Source: Cycas panzhihuaensis
Lineage: Eukaryota > Cycadophyta
DNA length: 64,000 bases
Assembly: GCA_023213395.1 (NCBI GenBank)
Contig: CM041465.1
Location: 181,853,741 to 181,917,740 of the forward strand
Direction of reading: 5' to 3'
Below the pieces are notes generated by a model, which saw nothing but the letters and a program-made list of their open reading frames with translations, did not search any database and was not told where the DNA came from. Within the stretch, counting starts at the first letter, position 1. Every line of letters begins with the position of its first letter. The translations under genes were made by a program, and so were the position numbers. Shown piece after piece: positions 47,271-58,312 of this stretch.

Positions 47271-49577
47271 TCTAATTTAGAAAATTAGACCCATCAATCT
47301 TAACACTATAACATTACTAATATTTAAGGCCATAATGAGAAAAAATTACCTTAAAAAATAACTACTTAAAAAGTAAAGTGCTTGAAAGGAAATATAAAAA
47401 AAAAACACTTAAAGAAGGTAATAAAGGCATTCAAAAGTAATCAAGACTCATCCCATTTTAACTTGAAGACTTGCACAAGCATCCCAATTAGGACTTAACC
47501 TCCTCCAAAGTAATTTTTGTTTTTAATTAATGATATTTACAAACTAAAATTTTGCTAGTTAATTCAAGGTTCATTAAGCAGGAATCCAAAAACTAGCGTT
47601 AACTTTGGTCATTAAAAAGTTATATGAAATGACTTTAGAATAACTTGAAATATTATCTATTCAGTAGAGGACTAAAATAAAAACCTAATACCTTAAATAA
47701 TGTTGAATTATTATTTAAAATAACTAAGTTATGCATTAAAATATATAAGGGAAAAATAACCTTTTAGTACATAAAGCTCCAAGAAATTATATAGCAATTT
47801 TTAATCATTAAAAAAAAAGATGAAATGTAGTCCAAACATGGTTGTGTGACCACTCATTTTATTTAGGTAGAAATGTAAGATGCCTTAAAGCTGATGGATC
47901 TAAAATTAGGCCTTGTTGGAGACAAATATTATTGTTGAAGTAGAAATAGGTACTTTATTTCAATTAGCCTCTTTAAAAATGAGTTAGCCCCTTTAAAAAA
48001 TAAACTCCTAGTTACAAGGGGGGCTACAACATAATGAATTGCATCAATAGAAAATTTTTATCATAATTATGCTTACTTATTAATCTTTATTTTGTATAGA
48101 TTATAGACCACCTAATTCTGTGAGAAGGCTATTGACAATAGCTTAAATAAAGGAGCTAAATCTCCTTTGTTTATAAGCATGAACACTTTGGTGGAACCCA
48201 TGGATGAAGGGATGTGACTTTCAACAATGAATAAAAGGACTATAATTGAATCCCAAGTGAAGCATAAACATGGAGCTTATATGATATTAAATGATGGTCA
48301 ACAATCAAGTCAAATGTGTTAAGTATGTGAATATTTTTAGCTAGAAATAGGCATAAATATTCCATAGAAAGATTAATATCAAAGGTATAAAATATGTGCC
48401 AATACTCTGCATAGTATTGTAGCTATAGATGCATAAGAAATATGATATAAATAAGGGTGTAATAATCACTAAAATAAATCATGTATATGATAAATAATGT
48501 TATACAAATCTAATATTCATAAGGGGTATAAAGTATCACATTAAGATAGTTAAATATTCAAAGGTTAAATATTGTAATATAGGTGAAATAAATGTTGTAA
48601 TAAGATAACTACAATGTAGAATTTTATAGAAGAAAAATAAAGGGCATGAGTAATATATAATCCATAAGAGTTTAAAAAAAATATGGAGTTGTCAATGGTA
48701 TAGATTAAAGCACTGAAGGAGTAGATATATAAGAGGTCTACACACACTATTCAAGGAAATGTTGTTGGTTAAATGGCTTGAAGAGAGCTGTAAAAGAAAC
48801 TCCATGTAAGGTAAAGAAGAATATAGTAAAAATATATAACTTAAAAGGATTTGAAATGAATATTAAGTAGACGTGTTATGTGATAAAGTTAAAATTAGTT
48901 GCCTATTGGAAGGTCTTTGTACCAATTTTTCATGACAAATAGCTCAAATTTACCCTTGGTTTTCATACAAATATATATATTAAATCCTAGAAGGTTTCAT
49001 AGACAGTGGACTTAAAAGTTGATAAATAGATCCTTAAATAAATCTTTTTGTAAGTAATGCTTTAGTACATGAAATTATATTTGCTATGAAATCTATTATG
49101 TGAGGTGATGTATAAAGAGACATTGGGGCCTCTAGCTGACAAGGCCAATAGAATGGATAGACATACAATGACTAATAAGCATCATACAAACATAGGGATC
49201 AATAAGAGGAGACAACAAGATTAGAGTAACACCAATGAGAAATGGCTCAACTCATATATTTTTAATAGATTTTTTATGTAAACAGACCAATAGACTACTA
49301 TACATGAAACAGGATTCCAACTAAATGTGATAGGATTACTTTGGCTTAAATATAATGATATTATGTACCCAGATAAATAAATAATATGTGATAAAATACA
49401 AAGATAAGAGCCACTAATAATGTAAATCATAAATTAAACCAATAGAGAGCATATATGCAATAAACTTCTCACAGACTCCTCTATAGATGGCTTTGTAAAT
49501 ACAACTTGAACACTTGAGCAATGGCTCTAACTACCTAAACTAAACTCTACAAAAAGGGAAGATGGCTCTAATATAAA
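47271..49577 (-). other. Leader of copia element 4, nothing recognised
   Basis: About 2.3 kb between primer site and gag in element order. AT-rich; the small frames at 48565-48747 and 49221-49430 match no family. The primer-like site TATATTAGAGCC lies at its far end (49563-49575). Confidence 0.55.
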
Positions 49578-49883
49578 TGATTAAATCAAGGGATAGGGGG
49601 AGTGGAATGACATTGTAGGAAAGGGAGCCATTAATATCATGAGTATGGTGGTATTAATAAACACTAGGATCTTCAAACCCCATGAATAAATAAGTGGGAC
49701 TAAGAGGAATATGGTATACCTCTCAAAGTCTACCATCAACTAGCATTAATAAATGCTAGATATGCTAACATTAAGATTTGACATAGTGCAACTATGATAT
49801 CTTCACCAATCTAGGTTATTATCTCTAATACAGGTAATCAACCCAAGGTAGATATGATCCCTAATATGGGCATTATTCTAATA
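49578..49883 (-). repeat. 5' LTR of copia element 4
   Basis: Matches the 3' LTR at 29287-29591. On the minus strand it starts TATTAGAATAATGCCC and ends TTTAATCA, with the initial TG mutated to TA. Confidence 0.83.
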
Positions 49884-50190
49884 GGAGCTCCCTAATTCCT
49901 ACCATATATATAACAATTTTTATATTCCATGTTTGAAGAAGAAGATAAGGGAACTCACTCTAGTGCATTATGAGATTTCTATCCTAGATGAAGATGGAAA
50001 GTTAATCCTCATTCCTAAGTCCATATTATAGTCTTAGGATAAATAGTTACAAATTAGTACAATTTAGGTGTATCTCATCAAATGAAAGTAGTTGTTAGTA
50101 GATGATATTATATTGGAATTGATAACAATCCTTAAATTATTTTTTAATTTGTAACCTTAATATTTTGAAGATAAACCATCTTAAGGGGGA
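49884..50190 (+). pseudogene. Gypsy G: integrase C-terminus and chromodomain region
   Basis: The translation gives ELPNSYHIYNNFYIPCLKKK, matching the family motif LELPxSxxIHxVFHVSCLKK at the end of chromovirus-type integrase. Next come LTLVHYEISILDEDGKLI, IPKSIL and the remnant chromodomain text I-Y-V-Y-L-I-K-x-K near 50070, ending L-x-Y-F-E-D-K-P-S. Chromodomains in this clade bind modified histone tails and steer integration into heterochromatin. The aromatic cage is not well preserved here. This piece joins to 13052-13655 once elements 5 and 4 are removed. Confidence 0.85.
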
Positions 50191-50196
50191 GGAATT
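50186..50196 (+). other. Polypurine tract of gypsy G
   Basis: TAAGGGGGAGG immediately follows the end of the integrase frame. This is the expected position before the 3' LTR. Confidence 0.8.
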
Positions 50197-50842
50197 ACTA
50201 TGGACTTAAATTAATATCAATTTTAATTAAATTACTTAGGATTTTGAATTATTTTTTAGGCAAGAAAAGGTGTGTCCTTTATCATGTTAATTCTAAAGAT
50301 TATATTAGACTATACACAATAAACATTTGTTCAAACAAATCTCCTAAAGAAATATTCCTTCCATTGAAGTGCATAAGGAGAAGAATGTTTCTAATAATTA
50401 AAGGAAATGATGGCAACATTTCCTATATTAACATCCCCAAGTTTTTAAAAAGTTTTTGTCCTCAAGTAGGATGCTCAAAGAATAAGAAGTATGTCACACT
50501 ATCCTTTTATAGATTTATAATAATAACTAGATAAACTAAGCACATAGAACACGAAATATCATGTAAAACATAATGTTATTGGAACAAGGAACTGCATTTG
50601 GTCCTCTCGTCACCAAACACTGGCCTAAATAGTACACAAAGATTATAAATATAGTGTCAAGACTACCATAACAAGAACAATCCTGCATTACACACAGATG
50701 CTCATACTTACTTCCTAGACTAGCTCTTATTTTTATACTTAGAAGATTAATGATTTAACCACTATTGGTTATACAACAAAATGGTATAATAGAAATATTA
50801 AAATGGTTAGTTCTTGTTCACTTATCTAAGTGTAATCTAATT

Positions 50843-51165
50843 ATAATTATGGCTCAAACTACGATTTGGTCATAGTCCTTTCTCTAACTATGGTTTGATC
50901 ATAACTACGACTCTAACTATGATCCAATCATAAATGTAGCTCAACTGTGATTTGGTCATAACTATGGCTCCAATTGTGATCGAGTCACAATTGTGGCTTA
51001 GCTACAATCTAATCATAACTGAGGCTCTAATTGGGATCTAGTTATAACTATAGCTTAATTACGACTTAGTCGCAACTACTCTCTAACTGTGACTCCAACT
51101 ATAACTTAGTTATCATTGTGATTTCTTATTACAACCTAATTGTAATTGTAACTTCAACCAAACTA
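50843..51165. repeat. Degenerate 28-30-bp minisatellite, about 11 units
   Basis: The unit is roughly AACTATGGCTCTAACTATGA followed by TTTGGTCAT. Successive units start near 50846, 50875, 50904 and 50933 and continue to about 51165. Units differ mostly by C/T and G/A changes. The repeat lies in the U3 position of the presumed gypsy LTR, upstream of a TATA box, where tandem repeats often act as enhancers. Confidence 0.85.
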
Positions 51166-51331
51166 TGTATACATTTTCACCTACATACATCTCCTCTATC
51201 ATAAACCCAATGAGTGCCCTTATTTATTTCTATACAAAAAATTCACCCCTAACTCCTTCCCCCAATTTTTTTTTGATATATGATTACTATGCCTCTTCCC
51301 TTTCCTTACGTAGCTTATTCATTGCTTGGTA

Positions 51332-51341
51332 TATAAAAGCT
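51332..51341 (+). promoter_or_regulatory. TATA-box-like site in gypsy LTR
   Basis: TATATAAAAG lies downstream of the tandem-repeat block and upstream of polyadenylation-like sequence, fitting an LTR promoter layout. Sequence-only prediction. Confidence 0.45.
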
Positions 51342-51429
51342 AGATTTAGTCGCATAACGGTAGGTGAAACTTGTATTCCCTCAAATCAATAATAATCAAT
51401 CAAAATGCAACATCCTGCAAGGTGCCTAA

Positions 51430-52480
51430 TTACACCATAGTGGGCTTTTCTCCTCTATATAGATATTCAATTTCTTATGTCAACTCATTATTTATCAGTT
51501 CATCCCTATTTAATTCCTGATGCAATTGATGGATTTTGCTCAAAAATTTGTTTGTATACATAACATCTTCTTTCACCTCTAAGATCTAAGCTCCTAGTTT
51601 ATAAATGACTTCATGCAAGCCCTAAGGAATATCCTACCTAAAGCAGGCTTTGAATACCTACATTTGATGGATAATAATATCTATGTTCTTTACCTAGACT
51701 AAAATGAATTTCTTCATAAATTCTAAGTGGGCTTTTATGGTAGATATTTGTTCCTCTAACCGCTAAATTCTCTACATGTCTAGTGGAGGCCTCCTATTCC
51801 TACACTCTAGCTCTATCATGAGTTGCCTAGTGACCTTTTCCAAGAAGGATGTTTTTCATGGTGAGATATCTTGAGGGTCACGGCTTATTAGGTCTAGACC
51901 TTTCTTTAAGAAATCTCTAGATGAATTAAAGTCTACCTATAATGGCTGATTATTCAAATATTCCAAAATTTCCAATCACCTTTCCTCCATTGCTAGCTTT
52001 CTCTATTTTTAGAATTCCTCCTTAGTACATTTTAGTACTATTGGTATAATTATCCATGGTTGTTCTATATGCTTACTAGATTCTTCATTAGTCATGGTTG
52101 GGTCCTACTCCACTTTTTGTTTCCCTTTCTTAATTTCTATCTTTTTATCTTCATCTTTTTCCTTCCCTCAATTTTACACTCTAGACTGAGTTTATAAGGT
52201 CATCTCTTCTTGCAGTTTCTTTTCTTCTTCTTTCTCTTCTAGGGATAGTTGTGGGTTTCTAGCCTACCACTACATATGAAGCCAAGTCTTAGCTTGTTCT
52301 TATAACCTTTCTAATGGTAAGGAACCATGTCCTTTCTCTCTTGCGAATAATTTAGTCCATTTCCTTAGAAGGGCTTATCTTTCTTTTACTTTTAGAAGTT
52401 GAACACTAGGACATTATGAAAATAACAAACCCTAGAGCAAAGTGGGATAGAAAAATATAATGGATTGAGTGACATTATTT
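51430..52480 (-). pseudogene. Coiled-coil-like extra ORF downstream of gypsy integrase
   Basis: The minus strand keeps a protein-like frame for about 1 kb with scattered stops. It starts with a Lys/Glu-rich part (RREKEEEKKLQEEM near 52220, KKIEIKKGKQKVE near 52120) and goes on to RKLAMEE near 52010, SRDFLKKGLDLISRDPQDIS near 51900, LEKVTRQLMIELE near 51830 and LHEVIYKLGA...LEVKEDV with SKIHQLHQELNRDELINNEL to about 51470. Heptad-like spacing suggests coiled coil. It lies downstream of the Tat/Athila-like integrase on the same strand, where some such elements carry an extra ORF. I do not recognise the protein. Confidence 0.5.
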
Positions 52481-53620
52481 ATACTTTCTAAATTCTTTAG
52501 AAATCTAGTAGAAATAAATTTGGCCCAATTGAATTACTAGCCTTCTATAACTTTAATCAATATAAAACATAAATAACTAGGAATAAACATACTTTTCTAT
52601 CCTAGTATAACTCAAGTGAATAAAAAGTATGTAACTCATTGTATTCTCTTTGATGAAATCCTTGAAATATAGATTTTCGTACTGGATACATAAGATTCCT
52701 TCGCTTTAATTTTACATGACATTTATTCCCTAGAAATTTGCTTATCCCTTAGAATGTCTAGTCCTTGGTTGGGTAAATCTGTCAAGCACATAATTGCTTT
52801 AGATGAGAAATCTAACAAAGATGGTCATTGGGCTATCATTATAGTCATTACTAGAAGAAAATTAAAAATGAATAGAAGAACACCCACTAATACATACTAC
52901 CCAAATCTTACATATATCAAATTCTTCTTGTGAGAATCTTTTGGTGGTATTTCTAACCACTGTTTGTGAATTTGGTCATCATCTAATTTTCTAAAACCCA
53001 TTATCACTTACTGTAATTCATTTGTTACCATTTTTACTTTGTCTCCTTCCTACCATATCACTCTTGCCTAAAAGTTTATTTTTAGGTAAATTAATTTATC
53101 AATTATGTCTTAAAGAGGAAGCTTCAATCTTACCATAATTAATAGTAATGATAAGCCATTGTAGTTATCCTCATTTGTCATATTACGATCATCAAAAGAA
53201 TAGCCATTGAGATCATAATCACCTCACCATAATAATGGTTATATATGTTTGATTATAGTCATTGATTTCTATTGATAATTATGACTAAGGTTGTCACCAC
53301 CAATCATAATCTTTCTTGTTTTGTGACACTTATGTGTGTTATCATTGCAATAATGATAATACTTACTACCCACATGATTTGCATCAATTTTTTTTTCCAC
53401 CTTACTATATAAGGCTTCAATATATTTTTGTTGATTACCTTGTGGAGTATTTTTTTCACCTAGCTATTCAAGTTGGACTACTACATTCTTCCCAATATAA
53501 ATTACTTTATATAGTCCTAACCAATGTAATTTCATTTTACGTGGTTTCATTCAAAATTTACTATCATACATTATTATTAGATCATCTTTATTAAATTGTA
53601 GTATCTATAGGTGTCAATCA
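52481..53620. other. Unassigned AT-rich stretch with GATCAT-type repeats
   Basis: No recognisable gene. At about 53140-53320 there is a degenerate repeat built on AATCATAATC, TTATGATC and CCATTGAGAT-like words, resembling the minisatellite at 50843 in style. The frame 53316-53594 shows no family features. Confidence 0.5.
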
Positions 53621-56128
53621 TGCCAAAATTTTCATTATTTTTTCTCATATTTTAGCTCCCATAAGGGTCGTGCCCTTCATTCATCCAATTTTAGAAGTTC
53701 CACGATCCTTTGGTCTCACAAGTCTTACTCCTTCATTTATAGTTAAACTGCTATCTTAAGACTTTCATATTAAAATTCTAATGGAAGCATAACTTCTTAG
53801 CTATATACCAAATAAAATGGCATCTTCTTATATGGTATTTTGATTATCATTCTATCTTCCTAAAGAATAGAATATAATTACTCTGCCTAGTCGATCCTTC
53901 CTTCACTGTAAATCTTTGATAAAACTAGTTTTAAAATCTTATTGGTGCTTTGAACTTGACCATTAACTTTAGGATAACAAAGAGATCACTGGCAGTGCTC
54001 GATCATAAACTCATTAAGAAGATGATTTATAGTACTATTAAAAAAATCACTACCTTGATCTAACACTAACTCTAAGGGATAGCCAAAACAAACACTAATA
54101 GTTTCATACAAAAAACTTATTATACTCCTAGCATTGCAATTCTTATGAGGTTGTGCTTTTGTCTACTTTGTTAAAAAATCTATAGCCACTAATATATACC
54201 TTACATTAGTTGACCTAGTTGGGGGGCTAATTGGTCTAATAAAATCCAATTCCCACTTTTTAAATGGTTCTTGTACTAGAATTGGGTAGGAAATGCATGA
54301 ATTGGTATTTAGTTGGTTTTCCCATGCACTAGAAAACATTGTAGCTATGAACCCATTTATTAGTGTCTTCAAACAATGTTAGCCATAAAAGTCCTAGCAA
54401 CAATATCTTTCATGTTATGTATTCAGTGTCTTAGTGCTTTACTGCCAATCTTTTATGAGCCTCTCGCAATACTACTTGCACTTCATGTTCTAATATATAT
54501 CTTCTCAGCATGCCATCTGGACCTAGTTTATATAATATTCCTTGTACCAATTGAAATGAAATGGTTTTCTAGATGAAACTCTATCTTTCCATCCACTCCA
54601 ATTCTTTAGGTGTTTTCCCTATGGCCAAATATTTCACAATTTCTTCATACCACTTTGGTATTGCTTCTACAAAAAATAATTTAGTATTAGGAAAATTATC
54701 ATCTACTCTAGTGGTAAGTTCTTTATATACTTCTTATGATATCATATTAGGTATTATATGCTTGTCCCCATTTTTCCTAATAATTTTAAAATTGAATTCT
54801 TAGAATAGTATCAATCATCTATTGATCTAACCTTGCAAGATTGGTTTATTTATCAAATATCATAAGGCTTGATGATCTACAAAAAATATGAAAGGATTAG
54901 CCAACAAATAATTCCTAAACTTCTATAAGGCATAAATCATACCTAGACCTTTATACTCAGTAACTAAGTAATTCTGATCTACTTGAGTTATCTTATTACT
55001 AGCAAAGTAGATAAGAAGATCTATATTGTCATCTCTTGGTTGAGCCATTACACATTCAATAGCCATCAATGAAGCTTCTACATGTACATGAAAAGGTCTA
55101 TCTCAATCTAAAAATCTTAGAATGGGTACTTGTATAATCTTCCTTTTTAGTAGATCAAATGGTAGTAGTTATCATAGTTCCCAGTACAATGTCGATTTCT
55201 TTTTTAATAAGGTCTCTAGGAGATTAACTATTTGAACATGCTCTTTAATAAATTTTGTATAATATCCTATCATACCCAAAAATCCTATTACCTATTTTGT
55301 TGTCTTTGGTGTAAAAAAATTTAAAATTATTGCCACTTTATTTAGATCTATATATAGCCCTTCTTTTATTACAACATGTCCTAATAGAGATCCAAATAAG
55401 ACTATGACTATGCATTTAGTTAGGTTTAGATATAACTTACTCCTTCTGTATATTTTGAGTATCGACCATAAATTTCTAAGATGGTCTTTGAGTAGAGTGT
55501 AGACTACCTAATCATCTAAGAACACTTTAATTATTTTGCTAATTATTTATTAGAAACTATCTAGAATTATTCTTTGGAAAGTGGTTGGTACATTTGTTAG
55601 CCTAAAAGGCATGACTCTATATGTATAAGTCCCCCATTTGATGATAAAAATCATCTTTAGTTAGTCCTCTAAAATCCAACCATGAAGGAATATGATTTAC
55701 GTCCTGCCAAATTTTCTAGGATGTCTTATATAAATGGAATGGGTAATGAGTCTTTTTTGTTGCCGTATTCAAGACTCTATAATTTATATAGACTCTGAGC
55801 CTTTTGTTCTTCTTCAGCATCACAATAAATAGACTCACCTATTCACTATTCTCAACTTCAAATATGTAACCAACTTCTAATAATGTATCTAATTCTACTT
55901 TTACAATTTTCTTATACTTAGGATTCATATGATAGGGGCATTATTGAATAGACTTTGCTCTTCCAATTAGTTATATCATGTGTTCTCCTAATTCAGGTGG
56001 TATGCCCATTAAGTCCTAATAGGACTAGTTGAAGACGCCCTTATACTCTAAATATAGTTTCATGATCTATTGAATTATTTTTACATTCCAATAATCAAAG
56101 ATATGATGATCCTTATACCCCGTATCTC
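53621..56128 (-). pseudogene. Tat/Athila-like gypsy pol (RT, RNase H, integrase)
   Basis: Read on the minus strand. The RT starts near 56050 and shows N-P-K-Y-K-K-I-V-K-V-E-L-D, L-L-E-V-G-Y-I-F-E-V-E-N-S-E, VYINYRVLNTATKKTHYP, YRVMPFRLTNVPTTFQRIIL near 55590, then F-L-D-D near 55520 and LLGHVVIKEGLYIDLNKVAI. RNase H is well preserved at about 55130-54790, with DRPFHVHVEASLMAIECVMA, EYKGLGMIYAL and NPFIFFVDHQAL. The integrase covers about 54560-53640, with PFKKWELDFIRPISPPTRST near 54260, ILVAIDFLTK, then LVLDQGSDFF and NGQVQSTNKIL-like text. Motif wording resembles the Tat/Athila lineage. The RT end abuts the copy C junction at about 56130. Confidence 0.92.
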
Positions 56129-56129
56129 C

Positions 56130-56410
56130 ACTAAGATATGATGATATGACAGTTGCTTATAACACAAAGACTTCAAAAGACAAAGTTAAAGTTCCAAAAG
56201 TTAAAGTCAAAGTTGCAATCACACATCCATGCCCAAATCAAGCTTCATTTACTTACAGATTTTTTACACTGCTAAATGGCGAAGACACACACATTGCAAA
56301 AAGGATGAAGCAAGTTAATAAAGATCAAGCTAAGAGATAGATCTTTAAAGTTTTTTTCAAGTATAAATTTCATAAATTTAAAGAGAAGATAAGTTGTTTA
56401 TGATGATCGT
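56130..56410 (+). pseudogene. Copy C: gag 3' part of truncated left unit
   Basis: Open from 56146 with VKVAITHPCPNQASFTYRFF, then DTHIAKRMKQVNKDQAKR, one stop, then IFKVFFKYKFHKFKEKIS. It matches the C-terminal half of the family Gag and is nearly the same as 61240-61500. The N-terminal half is missing, cut at the junction with the gypsy element. Confidence 0.85.
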
Positions 56411-56422
56411 TAAGGGGGAGAA

Positions 56423-56807
56423 TGTTGGGTTAATGATCGTCACCTCACTCCAACCTTCCAACTAGGAGTGCACACCTCACTCTCACCAATTTACACATGT
56501 GGGTGCTCACATATGAAGGTAAGTATAAGGTAAGGCTAAGTTGATTTAAGTTAATTTGAGTTAAGTTATATTTTATTATTATTTGAATTTTAGGTGTTGA
56601 GGAGTTTCTCTCCTCCCCTGAACTATATATTTAGAGGGGTGTACAACACTGGTGTCTTTAGACACTGCCTACTTTTGTACATTTGTAACACTCTCTCTCA
56701 AAAAATGGATTGAATATAAAAGCTCTTGTGTTTATGCAACAATGATGTATTGATCTATAATTATTTGTTTATGTTCTACCCTATTATCCATCGATTATTT
56801 TCCTACA
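56423..56807 (+). repeat. Left (shared) LTR of copy C
   Basis: Starts TGTTGGGTTAATGATCG after AAGGGGGAGAA and ends TTTTCCTACA. The primer site TGGTATCAGAGCC follows at 56810. Confidence 0.92.
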
Positions 56808-56809
56808 TT

Positions 56810-56822
56810 TGGTATCAGAGCC
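56810..56822 (+). other. Primer binding site of copy C
   Basis: TGGTATCAGAGCC is a perfect match to the usual plant initiator tRNA-Met site. Confidence 0.93.
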
Positions 56823-56829
56823 AAGTTTG

Positions 56830-57600
56830 TCTGTTAGCATTTTGCTGGCCTGTTGAAGTTTTTTTAAGAGCAAGAAGATCTATTAGCATTTTGAGGCAGA
56901 TCTACTCATAGCAAGCAAAGATTGGTTATATTATTTTCTAAAAAAGTTTATTAGCAGGTTCTTGTATTTTTTATTAGAGATATTATTCTTAAATTATACT
57001 TATGAAATAATAAATATATTTTAGATATTTTTTCAGATTTATGCAGGTGCATAGCTGTAAATAGCAAATATCAAGTTTTTATCACTCTACAGAGGTTTTA
57101 TCAACAAGTTTTATATATTTTTGTCAAATATTTATCCATTTTCAAGCATATTTTATCTATTTATCCAATACTTTTTTTAGATCTGTGTAGGAGCACAACT
57201 ATAAGAAATATCTATTCAAGTTTTCTTCAGATCTGCTATATATTCTTTAGATCTACTTATTTTATCAAATATTTACCATTTTCTAGTTTATTTTGTTTAT
57301 ATATTCAAATTTTTTCCAGATCTGTGCTATATATTCTTCAGAGCTGCACATTTTATTAAATATTTGATTGTTTTCTAGTTTATTTTATTTAGATCTATAA
57401 TATTTACTTTAGATCTACCATATTTTCTTTAGATCTGTAATATTTTTCTCTAGATCTATATATTTTATCATATATTTGACCATTTTTTCAAGTTCTTCTT
57501 TCATGTGTGTGCACGTTTTGGTGCATATTTAGTCTAATAAGCTTTTTGGAGAAGTCATACTACAGCAGATCTGTCTATTGGAAGAATCTAAAGTCTATAA
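56830..57600 (+). repeat. AGATCT-rich leader array of copy C
   Basis: AGATCT occurs about ten times in this stretch, mostly as AGATCTG or AGATCTA, with TATTTTTT(C/T)AGATCT(G) and TTTATCAAATATTT between. Homologous arrays flank the primer sites of copies A and B. Confidence 0.8.
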
Positions 57601-58167
57601 ATATGTTACAACTACATTACCATGTTCTTCATTTTTTCAAATATAAAACATATATATTTCTTATTTCTTTGATACATCTACTCTAATATATTTGAAATAT
57701 TTCATATACAAATATATATGCATTTTATTTATTTGATATATTCCTATCAATATATTTAAAATTTTTTGGGTTTCATTTATAGCACATTGAATCACTAAAA
57801 TTTTCATGCTTTTCTATAAATATAATTTCTTTTTTGAAATATCTTTTTTATGATATACATATTCTTTTTCAATAAAAAAAAAAGAAAAAAAACTCAACAC
57901 TTTTTTGGTCATCTTTCCTTACTTTGGAATAAATTCATAAGAATAAACTGCATCGTTCTATTTATTTTTAAACATAAAAAAAAACCAGTCCATAAATCCA
58001 TTTGGATCTGTCTCTAGAACTCTTTTATTTTTATTTTGACTGTTTTTTCTCATTTGAAGTCATTAATCCCATAGAAACACCATCTGGCAGAAATATCACA
58101 AACTCATTACATAAGAATCTCTACCATAAGTTTTGCAAATATAATAAGTTGAAGTCACATACCCCTA

Positions 58168-58284
58168 GGGTATTATAATTTTCTCTCCAGCATATATTCT
58201 GTCATTAGTTTATCCATTTGTAGCTTTGATTTGATCAATTAAAACCCCATATTTCTAAGAGAGACTCCACAGAGTATCTCCTTT
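58168..58284 (-). pseudogene. Captured LysM domain fragment
   Basis: The minus-strand translation reads KGDTLWSLS, stop, KYGVLIDQIKATNG, stop, TNDRIYAGEKIIIP. This is a full LysM motif: K-G-D-T-L-W-S-L-S-x-K-Y-G-V at the first strand and helix, N-G in the turn, I-Y-A-G-E-K-x-x-I-P at the end. LysM domains bind N-acetylglucosamine-containing glycans such as chitin or peptidoglycan, and plants use them in receptors and small secreted or intracellular proteins. Only this domain (39 codons) is present, with two stops. It lies in the cargo slot of copy C, antisense to the element, directly next to a PPR fragment in another frame. Confidence 0.85.
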
Positions 58285-58312
58285 AAATATCAATGCTATA
58301 TTAGCAAGTTCA

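Larger units (their letters stand above)
29287..49883 (-). mobile_element. Copia element 4, interrupted by copy B
   Basis: This is a minus-strand copia element. Its 5' LTR is at 49578-49883 and its 3' LTR at about 29287-29591. The flanks GGAGT (29282-29286) and GGAGC (49884-49888) are a probable target duplication, 4 of 5 matching. A primer-like site, TATATTAGAGCC on the minus strand, lies at 49563-49575, and a purine tract (AGAGGGGAAA) lies beside the 3' LTR. Gag and pol read from about 47270 down to 43215. Copy B then separates pol from the PPT and 3' LTR. The element lies in the integrase gene of gypsy G. Its 3' LTR does not begin with canonical TG, which makes the exact end uncertain by a base or two. 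Confidence 0.85.
5091..51415 (+). mobile_element. Gypsy element G, split into four pieces by nested insertions
   Basis: G is a chromodomain-type Ty3/gypsy element on the plus strand. Its visible pieces are 5091-5768 (end of RNase H and start of integrase), 13052-13655 (integrase core and C-terminal part), 29240-29286 (a short stretch around the Y-A-L-E motif) and 49884-51415 (rest of the integrase C-terminus, chromodomain region, PPT and probable 3' LTR). Between them lie element 1, element 5 and element 4, each with its own LTR pair and target duplication. Removing the insertions lets the expected integrase motif A-Y-A-L-E-L-P-x-S-Y read across the gaps, so one element rather than several fragments is the simplest reading. 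The 5' LTR and most of gag and RT are not recognisable in the window. Confidence 0.8.
50197..51415 (+). repeat. Probable 3' LTR of gypsy G
   Basis: Inferred from position after the PPT. It contains a tandem-repeat block (50843-51165) and a TATA-box-like TATATAAAAG at about 51332, followed by AATAATAATCAATC-like polyadenylation signals and a possible end at CATCCTGCA near 51415. No second LTR copy was found in the window to confirm the ends. The frame at 50244-50534 lies inside and matches nothing. Confidence 0.55.

Noticed and set aside
13052-50190. Idea that the gypsy pieces at 13052-13655 and 49884-50190 are two separate elements
   Set aside because: The first ends and the second starts at the same conserved motif, a short sliver at 29240-29286 supplies the missing codons, and flanking duplications of elements 5 and 4 fit. 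A single split element is simpler, though a search against full-length relatives would be decisive.
50843-51165. CRISPR-like array
   Set aside because: Repeats are degenerate with no unique spacers, there are no cas genes, and the setting is a plant retrotransposon.
56146-56340. 64-codon ORF as an independent small gene
   Set aside because: It is collinear with the C-terminal half of the family Gag in copies B and C and sits directly before the PPT and LTR.
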